Of a stretch of 56,341 bases of DNA, positions 1 to 7,495 are shown one piece after another. Source of the DNA: an uncultured Pelagibacteraceae bacterium (lineage in GTDB: Bacteria > Pseudomonadota > Alphaproteobacteria > Pelagibacterales > AG-422-B15); contig CACLWE010000009.1 in the NCBI GenBank assembly GCA_902610585.1, forward strand, positions 1 to 56,341. The letters run 5' to 3'. Numbering within the stretch: position 1 is the stretch's first letter; each line of letters starts with the position of its first letter. A program made the translations under genes and the position numbers. Below the pieces are notes generated by a model, which was not told the DNA's origin, searched no databases, and worked only from the letters and a program-made list of their open reading frames with translations.

Positions 1-277
1 GAAGAAAAATGAGGTCCTTCAAATGGATTTGCTTAATCCAAGTTTAATTATTATGGACGAAACAGATTCAGGCCTAGATGTTGATGCACTAAAAACCACT
101 GCAGACGCAATTAATAAATTAAGAAATGATGAAAGATCATTTATTATTATAACTCATTACTTAAGATTATTAGAATATATTGAGCCTGATTACGTACATG
201 TATTTCAAAATGGCTCAGTTATAGAAACTGGTGACAAGACTTTAGCGTCAAGAATAGATCAAGATGGATACAATTAA
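1..277 (+). CDS. sufC: SufC, Fe-S assembly ATPase (5' truncated)
   Basis: C-terminal part of SufC, the ABC-type ATPase of the SufBCD scaffold that builds Fe-S clusters in the cytosol. Reading starts at base 2 without a start codon. The first residues, KKNEVLQM, are what follows the ABC signature in SufC. Walker B and the SufC-typical tail (LIIMDETDSGLDVDAL) follow, then the switch histidine (IITHY). The protein therefore begins upstream of the window, and the first ATG inside it is not the start. The stop codon overlaps the sufD ATG by one base. Confidence 0.93.
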   Translation, partial: KKNEVLQMDLLNPSLIIMDETDSGLDVDALKTTADAINKLRNDERSFIIITHYLRLLEYIEPDYVHVFQNGSVIETGDKTLASRIDQDGYN

Positions 278-1191
278 TGAAAACTTTAACACCTTCAATA
301 ATGGAATTAACGGATAATTTTTCGATTGAAACCAATTCTAAGGATCTATCTATATCACACGAGATAATAGATGATGAATTAAAATTAAAAATCACTTCGA
401 ATTATTCACAAATACCTTCACGAATAAAATTAATAAGCAGTAATAGAAGCTACTTTAAAATTATTGCTGATATATATTTAAAGGAGAATGCTACTTTAGA
501 GATTATTGACGAAAATGATTATATAATTGATACATCTTATATTTTTAAATCATTTTTAGGTTCCCGCTCAGTACTTGAATTATACAGATTTAATAAGTTT
601 CAATCCGATACTAACAACTCATTTGTTCATACTTGTAATATGTCAAATGGTTCAATGTTTAAAGATTTTAATTTTACAAACGGTTCAGATTTTACAAATA
701 ACGAAACTAAGATTAATTTAAATGAAGAAAATGCAAAGTATGTTGGAAGTGGCGTTGTTATGTCCAATTCATCAAAATGTGAAAATAATTTAGAAATAAG
801 ACACTTAAGTAAATCTGCGGTATCAGATTGTTCATTTAAAGCTGTAACTCGTGGATCATCCAATGTTTCGTTTAAAGGAAAAGTATTTGTTGATGAAAAT
901 TGCTCAAACTCACAATCTAACCAAATTAGCAAAGGTTTGTTAATTGACGAGGAATCTAAAATTAATCTTACACCAATACTTGAAATAAATAATGATGATG
1001 TAGTTTGCTCTCATGGTGCGGCTTCAGGAAAAGCTGATGAGGAAGTACTGTTTTATTTAGCTTCTAGAGGTATTTCAAAGAGTGAAGCTGAAAAAATATA
1101 TATACAGGGCTTTTTATCAGAGTTTATAGAAAAGATTGAAGATGCAGAAATGCAAGCTAAAGGCCAAAATTTTATCAACGAGAATTGTTAA
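277..1191 (+). CDS. sufD: SufD-like Fe-S scaffold subunit
   Basis: SufD pairs with SufB and SufC in the Fe-S scaffold complex. The diagnostic part is the C-terminus: DDVVCSHGAASGKADEEVLFYLASRGI, with the conserved CSHG and the long helix that contacts SufC. The middle is a repetitive beta-helix-like stretch rich in Asn and Ser. At 304 aa it is about 100 residues shorter than typical SufD, mainly in the N-terminal helical part, and the N-terminal half is poorly recognisable. It starts on the last base of sufC and ends 1 bp before the sufS ATG, so it is tightly coupled. Confidence 0.88.
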   Translation: MKTLTPSIMELTDNFSIETNSKDLSISHEIIDDELKLKITSNYSQIPSRIKLISSNRSYFKIIADIYLKENATLEIIDENDYIIDTSYIFKSFLGSRSVLELYRFNKFQSDTNNSFVHTCNMSNGSMFKDFNFTNGSDFTNNETKINLNEENAKYVGSGVVMSNSSKCENNLEIRHLSKSAVSDCSFKAVTRGSSNVSFKGKVFVDENCSNSQSNQISKGLLIDEESKINLTPILEINNDDVVCSHGAASGKADEEVLFYLASRGISKSEAEKIYIQGFLSEFIEKIEDAEMQAKGQNFINENC

Positions 1192-1192
1192 C

Positions 1193-2425
1193 ATGGATAA
1201 CTCTAAAACTTTAAATTTGAATGTTAGAAAAGATTTTCCAATTCTTTCAAAAAAGATATTGGAAAAAAAAGATCTTATTTATTTTGACACTGCAGCTTCT
1301 GCTCAAAAACCAAATACAGTTATTGATGAAACAAATGATTTCTATAAAAATCACTATTCTAATGTTAGCAGGGGAGTTCATACATTATCTGTTGAATCAA
1401 CATTTAGATATGAGGACGCTAGAAAAAAAGTTCAAAAATTCTTAAATGCAAGGTCTGAAAATGAAATTATTTTCACAAAAAGTGCCACAGAAGGAATAAA
1501 TTTAGTTGCTCAAAGTTTCTATGAAAAGTTTATGCAAAAGGGAGATGAGGTAATTTTATCTCTAATCGAGCACCACTCAAATTTAATACCTTGGTTTTTT
1601 TTAAGAGACAAGTATGGCGTTGTGCTAAAGTTTGCAAATATTCAATCATCAGGAGAAATTGATATTGATCATTTTAATAGCCTATTCACAAATAAAACAA
1701 AAATTGTATCTTTGACGCATCTTTCGAACGTTTTTGGTACTGAATTAAATGAAAAGGCTATAAGTATCTGTAAAGATAAAAATGTTCCCATTCTCCTTGA
1801 TGGTTGTCAATCAGCTGCTCACTTGAAAATTGATGTTCAAAAACTAGGTTGTGATTTTTTTGTTTTCTCTGGACACAAAACTTATGGTCCTGCTGGTATT
1901 GGAGTTTTATATGGAACTGAAAATCTTTTATCAGAAATGCCCCCCTATCAAGGTGGAGGAGGAATGATTGGAGATGTGAGTCTAGAAGGTGCAAGTTACG
2001 CAGAATTACCAGCGAAATATGAAGCAGGAACTCCTCCATTAGTCGAAGCGCACGGATTGGGTATAGCAATTGATTACATGAATAAAATTGGACTCGATAA
2101 TATTATCGAGCATGAAAATGAAATTACTAAATATGCGTTTAATAAATTAGACGAAATTGATTTTATCGAAATTCACGGTGGAGATAATAAAAGGAACTCT
2201 ATCATATCCTTTAATATTAAAAATGTTCACTCCCATGAAGTATCATCGTTTTTAGATGTTGAAGGGATAGCAATTAGAGCAGGTCATCACTGTTGCCAGC
2301 CTTTAATGAAACATCTCGGTGTCAATTCAACGGCCAGATTATCTTTTGGTGTGTATAATTCATTAGAAGAAGTTGATAAATTTGTTATTGCGCTACATAA
2401 GTGTAAGGAGTTTTTTAATAAATGA
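1193..2425 (+). CDS. sufS: SufS cysteine desulfurase
   Basis: PLP-dependent type II cysteine desulfurase (410 aa), which supplies persulfide sulfur for Fe-S assembly. The PLP lysine is K229 in FSGHKTYGP. The active-site cysteine is C367 in RAGHHCCQP, where the next residue is also Cys. I chose the ATG at 1193, two bases after the sufD stop, because the conserved N-terminus (KDFPILSK, YFDTAASAQKP) follows it. An in-frame ATG at 1136 would lie inside sufD. The end overlaps sufU by 4 bp (ATGA). Confidence 0.96.
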   Translation: MDNSKTLNLNVRKDFPILSKKILEKKDLIYFDTAASAQKPNTVIDETNDFYKNHYSNVSRGVHTLSVESTFRYEDARKKVQKFLNARSENEIIFTKSATEGINLVAQSFYEKFMQKGDEVILSLIEHHSNLIPWFFLRDKYGVVLKFANIQSSGEIDIDHFNSLFTNKTKIVSLTHLSNVFGTELNEKAISICKDKNVPILLDGCQSAAHLKIDVQKLGCDFFVFSGHKTYGPAGIGVLYGTENLLSEMPPYQGGGGMIGDVSLEGASYAELPAKYEAGTPPLVEAHGLGIAIDYMNKIGLDNIIEHENEITKYAFNKLDEIDFIEIHGGDNKRNSIISFNIKNVHSHEVSSFLDVEGIAIRAGHHCCQPLMKHLGVNSTARLSFGVYNSLEEVDKFVIALHKCKEFFNK

Positions 2426-2856
2426 ATGATTTAATAAATGATCTTTACCAAGAAATAATTTTAGATCACGGACGTGAACCAAGAAATTTTGGCGAATGTG
2501 AACCTCATAATAAAAGTGCCGATGGTCATAATCCATTGTGCGGTGACAGTTTAAAGCTTACTTTTCTTCTTAATGATCAAAATATAATAGAAGACATTAA
2601 ATTCACAGGTGAGGGGTGTGCCATATCACTTGCTTCTGCATCATTAATGACAGAAAAATTAAAAGGTAAAAAAATTGAAGTCGCTGAGGAAATATTTAAG
2701 GATTTTACAAATCTTGTTTCAGGTTCAGATGAAGACCTAAAAGTTTTAAATGAGGAAGATTCACTTTATGCCTTAAAGGGAGTAGGTGGATTTCCAATGA
2801 GGGTAAAGTGCGCAACAATGGCATGGCATGCTTTTAACCAGGCTTTAAAAGATTAA
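2422..2856 (+). CDS. sufU: SufU-type Fe-S scaffold / sulfur acceptor
   Basis: SufU/IscU-like protein of 144 aa that accepts sulfur from SufS. The three metal-binding cysteines are C40 (NPLCGD, with D42), C66 (GEGCAIS) and C130 (RVKCATMAW). The roughly 20-residue insertion before the last cysteine is typical of SufU rather than IscU. The ATGA overlap with sufS indicates translational coupling. A zinc-bound sulfurtransferase role and a true scaffold role cannot be told apart here. Confidence 0.94.
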   Translation: MNDLINDLYQEIILDHGREPRNFGECEPHNKSADGHNPLCGDSLKLTFLLNDQNIIEDIKFTGEGCAISLASASLMTEKLKGKKIEVAEEIFKDFTNLVSGSDEDLKVLNEEDSLYALKGVGGFPMRVKCATMAWHAFNQALKD

Positions 2857-2858
2857 TT

Positions 2859-3440
2859 ATGAGACTATATCCTGTATATCTTGCACTGCTTGTATTATTT
2901 ATTGTTTTGCAACTTATTTATGGAAACCGGTCTTTTGCCGATATAAACTTAAAGGAGTACGATATGTCAAAAGTAGAAGTAATGGATACACCTTTCTGGT
3001 GTTCTACCACGCCTGAAGAAAGACAGGAAGCTATTAATAACCTTACTGAAGAACAGAGAATTGTTGCTTTAGAGAATGGAACAGAGAGGCCATTTTTTAA
3101 TGAATATTGGAATAGTAAAGATGTTGGGATTTATGTTGATGTAATTACAGGAGAACCCTTATTCTCCTCTTTAGATAAATTTGATTCAGGAACAGGTTGG
3201 CCGAGTTTTGATAAGCCAATAAATGGGATAGAAATTGTAGAAGTTGTTGATAAATCCCATGGAATGGTTCGCACAGAGGTAAGAAGTCAATATGGCGACG
3301 TACACCTAGGCCATTTATTTGATGATGGACCCACTGAAACTGGATTAAGATATTGTATTAATTCGGCTTCCTTAAGATTTGTTCCTCTAGAAAAGTTAAG
3401 TGAAGAAGGCTATGAGGATTTTGTAGAATTATTTAACTAA
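2859..3440 (+). CDS. msrB: Peptide-methionine (R)-S-oxide reductase MsrB, possible secreted form
   Basis: MsrB reduces methionine-R-sulfoxide in oxidised proteins. The family core is intact: [19 protein letters not shown], and catalytic C166 in [12 protein letters not shown]. The two zinc-binding CxxC pairs of many MsrBs are absent; [11 protein letters not shown] stands where the first would be. C48 (FWCST) is a candidate resolving cysteine. The first 29 residues form a hydrophobic signal or anchor ([18 protein letters not shown]), pointing to export. A second start at 2964 (M36) has a much better ribosome site and would give a cytosolic form. The gene sits between sufU and sufT with 0-2 bp gaps. 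Confidence 0.93.
   Translation: MRLYPVYLALLVLFIVLQLIYGNRSFADINLKEYDMSKVEVMDTPFWCSTTPEERQEAINNLTEEQRIVALENGTERPFFNEYWNSKDVGIYVDVITGEPLFSSLDKFDSGTGWPSFDKPINGIEIVEVVDKSHGMVRTEVRSQYGDVHLGHLFDDGPTETGLRYCINSASLRFVPLEKLSEEGYEDFVELFN
2951..2966 (+). promoter_or_regulatory. Internal Shine-Dalgarno and ATG inside msrB
   Basis: AAAGGAG at 2951-2957, then a 6-base spacer and an in-frame ATG at 2964. The site follows the codons of the putative signal peptide exactly. The upstream start at 2859 has only the end of sufU before it and no comparable site. Two products from one gene, one exported and one cytosolic, are possible; this is inference. Confidence 0.5.
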
Positions 3441-3749
3441 ATGGAAAAAGTAGAAGATCAAAAAGTTATAGATGCATTAAAGACTGTATTTGACCCTGAA
3501 ATTCCAGTTGATTTGTACGAATTAGGTCTAATTTACAAATGTGAGGTTACTCCTGATAATGATGTTATTATTCAAATGACATTAACTACACCAAATTGTC
3601 CTGTAGCAGATGAAATGCCAAAAAAAGTAAAAGAAGCTGTCGACGCTGTACCTGGGGTAAAAAATGTTGCAGTTGATCTTGTATGGGATCCACCATGGGA
3701 TATGTCTCGCATGTCGGATGTAGCAAGATTAGAACTAGACATGATGTAA
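3441..3749 (+). CDS. sufT: SufT / MIP18-family (DUF59) Fe-S maturation factor
   Basis: Small DUF59/MIP18 protein (102 aa), which helps deliver Fe-S clusters to apo-proteins. The family signatures are DPEIPVDLYELGLIY and LTTPNCPVADEMP, with conserved C53. The C-terminal VDLVWDPPWDMSRMSDVARLEL is typical of SufT. The start codon directly abuts the msrB stop, so it is probably the last suf operon gene. No sufA-type carrier gene is seen after it, and no clear terminator lies before the tRNA. Confidence 0.92.
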   Translation: MEKVEDQKVIDALKTVFDPEIPVDLYELGLIYKCEVTPDNDVIIQMTLTTPNCPVADEMPKKVKEAVDAVPGVKNVAVDLVWDPPWDMSRMSDVARLELDMM

Positions 3750-3816
3750 GATATCCACTTGAAATACAAAAATACCTATATATTTTAGATAATAATCATA
3801 TATAAACTCAATTTAA

Positions 3817-3892
3817 GAGCCCGTAGCTCAGTTGGTAGAGCACTCCCCTTTTAAGGGAGTTGTCCTCGGTTCGAACCCGAGTGGGCTCGCCA
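3817..3892 (+). tRNA. tRNA-Lys (anticodon UUU)
   Basis: Full cloverleaf. The acceptor stem GAGCCCG (3817-3823) pairs with TGGGCTC (3882-3888) with a G-T at the last pair. The D stem is GCTC/GAGC. The anticodon stem CTCCC/GGGAG encloses loop CTTTTAA with anticodon TTT at 3850-3852. The T arm is CTCGG-TTCGAAC-CCGAG. The discriminator base is G and CCA is encoded. A small gene begins 9 bases downstream, so the two are probably co-transcribed. Confidence 0.98.
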
Positions 3893-3901
3893 CTTTTTAG
3901 T

Positions 3902-4066
3902 ATGAAAAAGAAATTTTATCACAAGCTTGGCCCAGTGCCTACAGAGGAAGATCTCAAGAATCCAAGAAAATTAGACCCAAATAAAGCAAGAAATACTGTA
4001 ATTATCTGGTATTCATTTGTTGCAATTGCCGTTATTTTATATTTTGTAATAACTAAGTTGTTTTAA
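3902..4066 (+). CDS. Small single-pass membrane protein (54 aa)
   Basis: Unrecognised small protein. A charged N-terminal half (MKKKFYHKLGPVPTEEDLKNPRKLDPNKARN) is followed by one transmembrane helix (TVIIWYSFVAIAVILYFVI). I start it at 3902; an earlier in-frame ATG would lie inside the tRNA. The layout, a cytosolic tail then a C-terminal anchor, resembles small respiratory-complex or translocase accessory proteins, but no family is assigned. Confidence 0.6.
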   Translation: MKKKFYHKLGPVPTEEDLKNPRKLDPNKARNTVIIWYSFVAIAVILYFVITKLF

Positions 4067-4076
4067 ATTTAATAAA

Positions 4077-4098
4077 ATCCTGATGAACTTTTCAGGAT
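4077..4098 (+). other. Short hairpin before the CIA30 gene
   Basis: ATCCTGA (4077-4083) pairs with TCAGGAT (4092-4098) across an 8-base loop. No T run follows on the plus strand. On the minus strand it is followed by TTTTATTAAATTT and could terminate leftward transcripts. It lies 8 bases before the next start codon. Confidence 0.4.
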
Positions 4099-4106
4099 AA
4101 AATCTA

Positions 4107-4655
4107 ATGATTATAAGAGGTTTTTTAGTCTTCTTAATTACTATATTTTCGCACAACATTTTATTTAGTGAAAATAATTTGAAAGATAATTTCGATAACC
4201 CAAGCAGTTGGCGGTATATTGCTGACGATGTTATGGGCGGCATATCTAGTGGTAAAGTTGAATTCATTAATATTGACGGCAATAGCAATATCTTACTAAC
4301 GGGAAACGTTAGTACTGAGAATAATGGTGGTTTCATACAAATTCGAAAGGAATTAAAAGACATTAACTTAAGTAATGCTGAGAGTATAAGAATAGTGGCC
4401 CGGGGAAATAATGAAAAATATTATATTTTTTTACGTACATCAGGAACAATCTTGCCCTGGCAGTATTATTCATATGAATTTGATGTAAGAAATGAATATG
4501 ATGAGTTCATTATGCCGATTAAAGATTTTAAAAAATCTGGTATGATGCTGGCAAATCAAATTAATCCAAAAAAAATAACGTCTATTGGAATTGTAGCTTA
4601 TGGTAGGGACCACTATGCTGAACTTTACGTCAAAGAATTAGAATTCCTGGATTAA
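4107..4655 (+). CDS. CIA30-family periplasmic protein
   Basis: CIA30 family (complex I intermediate-associated protein 30), a galactose-binding-like beta-sandwich of 182 aa. A signal peptide (about residues 1-21, FLVFLITIFSHNILFSE) precedes the family opening WRYIADDVMGGISSGKVEF. Later motifs typical of the family include IRIVARGNNEKYYIFLRT and the closing strand SIGIVAYGRDHYAELYVKELEF. In mitochondria the family assists complex I assembly; the role of exported bacterial versions is unknown. It is followed at 4 bp by a membrane protein gene. Confidence 0.85.
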   Translation: MIIRGFLVFLITIFSHNILFSENNLKDNFDNPSSWRYIADDVMGGISSGKVEFINIDGNSNILLTGNVSTENNGGFIQIRKELKDINLSNAESIRIVARGNNEKYYIFLRTSGTILPWQYYSYEFDVRNEYDEFIMPIKDFKKSGMMLANQINPKKITSIGIVAYGRDHYAELYVKELEFLD

Positions 4656-4659
4656 ATAT

Positions 4660-5289
4660 ATGTGGCTGTTTGAATGTGGATTGGACACAGTTGAGTGGAG
4701 AAGAACTGTAATTGTTTATTTATCGGCAATGGCTCCAATAATTTTATCTTTATATCTAATATATAAAAAAAAGATGAAAAGATGGATTTCTCTAACATTA
4801 GTAAGTTCATTTTTAATAGCAGCACTTGGTTGGGAGATATGGGTTAATTTTGGACTTGTCGATGGTGATCCTGTTAATTTAAGACGATCTGATGCAATGA
4901 CATGTGCAATTCCAATGGAAATTAATTGGTTAGTAAACTCACTAGCCGATACAGGGATTATTTGGTTCGCAATTATTCTTGTATATTGGATTTTGCCGGA
5001 GAGGGCAGTTACTTATGAAAAATTTCAATTAATGTCCTTATTTGTATTCTTTACTTGGTTCATGGGTCAGAATTTTTTAGTTGAGGCAGTTATTTACCAC
5101 AATCAAGTAGGGGGCGATGCCGTGATCTCTTGGGCACCATTAATGCCATTTGGCCCATATTTTAATCCAACACTAATAAATTTTGGAGAGAGAAATATAA
5201 CACTTCAATCTCAATCTGCGTGGATTATTGGAACTATAGTTTTCTATTTGATATCAATATATTTTTATAAAAAAACAAACGGAAAATAA
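4660..5289 (+). CDS. Polytopic membrane protein, unknown (209 aa)
   Basis: Not recognised. About five or six hydrophobic helices are visible: VYLSAMAPIILSLYLIY, LTLVSSFLIAALGWEI, NSLADTGIIWFAIILVYWI, LMSLFVFFTWFMGQNFL and AWIIGTIVFYLISIYFY. Conserved-looking polar segments (LRRSDAMTCAIPMEINW, EAVIYHNQVGGD) sit in the loops. It starts 4 bp after the CIA30 gene and ends just before a strong terminator, so the two probably form a unit. Confidence 0.75.
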   Translation: MWLFECGLDTVEWRRTVIVYLSAMAPIILSLYLIYKKKMKRWISLTLVSSFLIAALGWEIWVNFGLVDGDPVNLRRSDAMTCAIPMEINWLVNSLADTGIIWFAIILVYWILPERAVTYEKFQLMSLFVFFTWFMGQNFLVEAVIYHNQVGGDAVISWAPLMPFGPYFNPTLINFGERNITLQSQSAWIIGTIVFYLISIYFYKKTNGK

Positions 5290-5290
5290 A

Positions 5291-5318
5291 AAACCCCACC
5301 TGGGTGGGGTTTATTTTG
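5291..5318 (+). terminator. Rho-independent terminator
   Basis: AAACCCCACC (5291-5300) pairs perfectly with GGTGGGGTTT (5303-5312), followed by ATTTTGTTTTGTTTTG. It directly follows the stop codon at 5289. The upstream A run also makes it usable as a leftward terminator. Confidence 0.9.
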
Positions 5319-5603
5319 TTTTGTTTTGTTTCACACATCTACGTTTAGTAGATTTAAAAAATAATATTGAAATGGTTGTGGTCACCACCCCTTACACTGT
5401 TGGTGGCGTCAACTTTTTAACCTCCACATTATCATCAGCTAAACAATATCAAGCGCCCTCAAAATGTGAATTAAAAATGAAAAAAGCTAAAACACATAAA
5501 GTATCTAAGCTTTTCATAACGATAAAGTGGAATGATGATCCTTTTAGATAATTCTTTCTAAGAATCAATTAATAAATTTAATAAATAAAGTTTGTATTAA
5601 AAA
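5319..5603. other. Intergenic stretch without a convincing gene
   Basis: About 285 bases between a terminator and a microprotein gene. A 76-codon open frame runs 5321-5551, but it begins in the terminator tail and has no family resemblance or ribosome site. Locally GC-richer sequence at 5375-5420 contains small inverted repeats: GTGGT-C-ACCAC, and GTTG with CAAC flanking GTGGCGT. On the minus strand a short frame beginning MKSLDTLCVLAFFIF stops after 22 codons. I see no assignable function. Confidence 0.4.
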
Positions 5604-5777
5604 ATGACACAGCAAAACTGCCAATGGTGTAATACTTCAATAATTCCAATTGATGTACATGGTCACTATCAATGCCCAAATTGTAAGATTAATATTGATC
5701 CATGCTGCTCTGGCGAACATAATGATAATTATGATACAACTTTGCAGTCTTGTAACACCAAACGCTTCGACGAATAA
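5604..5777 (+). CDS. Zinc-ribbon-like microprotein (57 aa)
   Basis: Very small protein with two CxxC knuckles: C6-x2-C9 (NCQWCN) and C24-x2-C27 (QCPNCK), plus C34-C35 and C50. His19 and His21 (VHGHYQC) could also bind metal. This is the layout of a zinc ribbon. The ATG at 5604 is followed by a clean in-frame run to TAA at 5775. Base composition is normal for the window. The partner and function are unknown; nucleic-acid binding or metal handling are possible. Confidence 0.7.
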   Translation: MTQQNCQWCNTSIIPIDVHGHYQCPNCKINIDPCCSGEHNDNYDTTLQSCNTKRFDE

Positions 5778-5904
5778 TCAAATCAAAAAAAATACAAAAA
5801 CAACATCAAAACCAAAAAGACAACAAGTGCCATTAATGGAAAAGTGAGTATTCTATAAATAATTTGTAAGAACTGTTTAAAACTAAACTGCTCCATAAGA
5901 TTAT

Positions 5905-6768
5905 TTAACTCAAAATAATGTCTTCACCATCATCTTTGTTTACAAAGAAATCTGGAAATGGTTCAGCGTCAGGGGTTGCGAGATATTCAGATAAATCCGT
6001 CTTACCAGCTTTCATCATCGTACTGTCATCAACACACATGTTCCCAGTAAATTTTTTGGAATCCTGAGTAAGTATTACATATGCAGCATCACCCATGATA
6101 GCAGGTGTCCTGCATTTACTTTTGCCCTGATCATCCATTGAAGCCGCTAAAATATTGTTAACAGCCGCCGTATCGATCATAGTTCTTGGCCATAATGAAT
6201 TTACAGCAATACCAGATGATTTTAATTCTTCCGACATTCCAAGAGTACACATACTCATTCCATATTTTGCCATAGTATATGCTACATGCGGACTAAACCA
6301 CTGGCTTTCCATATTCAACGGTGGCCCTAGGTTTAGTATGTGAGGATTGTTGCCTTTTTTTAAATGAGGAATGCATGACTTTGAAACAAGAAACGTTCCT
6401 CTTGTATTAATGTTGTGCATTAGATCGTATCTTTTCATTTCAGTATTTACAGTTGGAGTTAAGCTAATAGCACTTGCATTGTTTACACAAATATCAATAC
6501 CACCGAATGTTTCTACAGTTTTTTCAACAGCAGCAAGCACCTGATCCTCAAATCTTATATCTGTTTTAATACCAATTGCATTACCACCAGCTTTAATCAA
6601 ATCCTCAGCAGCAGTAAAAATAGTCCCGGGCAATGTTGGTTGCGGTTCAGTCGTCTTGGCAATGATTGCAATATTAGCACCGTCTTTTGCAGCACGTTCA
6701 GCAATTGCGTATCCGATACCCCTCGTGGCACCAGTTATAAATAATGTTTTTCCTTTGAGATCAGTCAT
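5905..6768 (-). CDS. HSDL2-like short-chain dehydrogenase
   Basis: SDR oxidoreductase of 287 aa. The NAD(P) motif TGATRGIG is at residues 12-19, NNAS at 96-99, and the YxxxK pair is Y164/K168 (YTMAKYG). The segment NLGPPLN...WFSPHVAYTMAKYGMSM matches HSDL2, the hydroxysteroid dehydrogenase-like 2 group. In HSDL2 the equivalent of G148 is serine (ISPP), so the usual catalytic Ser appears to be replaced. Start is supported by AAGGAG 7 bases upstream. It is divergent from the GYD cluster across an 85-bp gap. Substrate unknown, possibly a lipid or acyl-CoA intermediate. Confidence 0.88.
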   Translation of the reverse strand: MTDLKGKTLFITGATRGIGYAIAERAAKDGANIAIIAKTTEPQPTLPGTIFTAAEDLIKAGGNAIGIKTDIRFEDQVLAAVEKTVETFGGIDICVNNASAISLTPTVNTEMKRYDLMHNINTRGTFLVSKSCIPHLKKGNNPHILNLGPPLNMESQWFSPHVAYTMAKYGMSMCTLGMSEELKSSGIAVNSLWPRTMIDTAAVNNILAASMDDQGKSKCRTPAIMGDAAYVILTQDSKKFTGNMCVDDSTMMKAGKTDLSEYLATPDAEPFPDFFVNKDDGEDIILS

Positions 6769-6797
6769 ATCAACTCCTTAAAAAAAGGTATAAAAAT

Positions 6798-6831
6798 TTG
6801 TCATAAAAGTTTCACTAAGATAGTTCATAAT
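6798..6831 (+). promoter_or_regulatory. PhoB-box-like promoter of the GYD cluster
   Basis: TTGTCAT (6798-6804), AAAA, GTTTCAC (6809-6815), then 10 bases and CATAAT (6826-6831) as -10. The 18-base core is close to the classical Pho box, CTGTCAT-AWAW-CTGTCAC. The 7+4 spacing and the 10-base gap to the -10 match the array upstream of pstS in this window. A normal -35/-10 spacing is not available here. AAAGGAG and the ATG of the next gene follow within 25 bases. Confidence 0.5.
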
Positions 6832-6853
6832 AATTTTATTTAAAGGAGTAAAT

Positions 6854-7180
6854 ATGGCTAAATTTTATATGATGGCAAAATATACACCAGAAGCACTGAA
6901 AGGATTTTTAAGCAGTCCTTCTGATGATAGAAAACAAGCAGTTAACAAGCTTGTCGACTCTATTGGTGGAAATGTATTATCATTTGATATTGTGAGAGGA
7001 CCTTACGATATTATAATTTCTGTAGAAGTTTCCGATTTTGCTGCAGTGGCTGGTGCTAAAATAGCCGTTCAATCTACTGGAATGGTGTCTGATGCAGTAA
7101 TACTTGAGGCGGTTGATATGACAAAAATTGTAACTCAAGCAAGTACTGCGCTTGGCAATTATACAAAACCAGGAGCATAA
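6854..7180 (+). CDS. GYD-domain protein
   Basis: GYD-family protein of 108 aa with a ferredoxin-like fold. The family opening is MAKFYMMAKYTPEALKGF and the hallmark segment is IVRGPYDIIISVEVSDFAAVAGAKIAVQSTG (the GxYD turn). The start has a good ribosome site, AAAGGAG. It is the first of five small genes in a row. GYD proteins are usually thought to be small dimeric binding proteins or enzymes; none of the sequence features gives a substrate. Confidence 0.88.
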   Translation: MAKFYMMAKYTPEALKGFLSSPSDDRKQAVNKLVDSIGGNVLSFDIVRGPYDIIISVEVSDFAAVAGAKIAVQSTGMVSDAVILEAVDMTKIVTQASTALGNYTKPGA

Positions 7181-7182
7181 AA

Positions 7183-7470
7183 ATGAGCACAGTAGTTACT
7201 GCTAAATTTTTTCCTAAACCGGAAATGGTTCAAGAAATGAATAATTGGTTTAGAGATAATTTGCCAAATACGCAATCATATGAAGGTTGTCAGCTAATTA
7301 AAGGCGGGTATAACAAGGACACCCAAGAGGTTATTCTTTATGAAGTTTGGGACAGTGTTGACGCTCATCAAAAATATGTTAATTGGAGAATTGAGATTGG
7401 AGATATTCCAAAACTTGTTGAAATGTCAACTAAGGAGCCTGATATCGTCTATCATGAAGAAGTTTATTAA
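7183..7470 (+). CDS. ABM-family (antibiotic biosynthesis monooxygenase-like) protein
   Basis: Dimeric alpha/beta-barrel protein of 95 aa in the ABM superfamily. Typical features are an opening beta strand (TVVTAKFFPKPEMVQEMNNWF), YEGCQLIKGG and the closing pattern EVILYEVWDSVDAHQKYVNWR. Members include cofactor-free oxygenases of quinol-like compounds and heme-degrading enzymes, but many have no known reaction. It starts 2 bp after the GYD gene, so co-translation is likely. Confidence 0.82.
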   Translation: MSTVVTAKFFPKPEMVQEMNNWFRDNLPNTQSYEGCQLIKGGYNKDTQEVILYEVWDSVDAHQKYVNWRIEIGDIPKLVEMSTKEPDIVYHEEVY

Positions 7471-7495
7471 ACAAAAAATTTAAAAAGGAGAAAAA

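Noticed and set aside
627-932. 101-codon minus-strand frame inside sufD
   Set aside because: sufD reads through on the plus strand and its C-terminal motif is unambiguous.
2859-2963. Dismissal of the msrB hydrophobic N-terminus as non-coding
   Set aside because: The frame is open, starts 2 bp after sufU and encodes a convincing membrane segment, so I keep both starts open instead of trimming.
3860-3901. N-terminal extension of the 54-aa protein gene into the tRNA
   Set aside because: The extra 14 codons are the tRNA T arm and acceptor; the ATG at 3902 after the CCA end is the sensible start.
5321-5551. 76-codon open frame behind the terminator
   Set aside because: Starts in the terminator tail, lacks a ribosome site and family resemblance. 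Kept only as an unexplained stretch.
5650-5847. 65-codon open frame (MMYMVTINAQ...)
   Set aside because: Shifted frame over the zinc-ribbon microprotein; the CxxC reading in the other frame explains the sequence.
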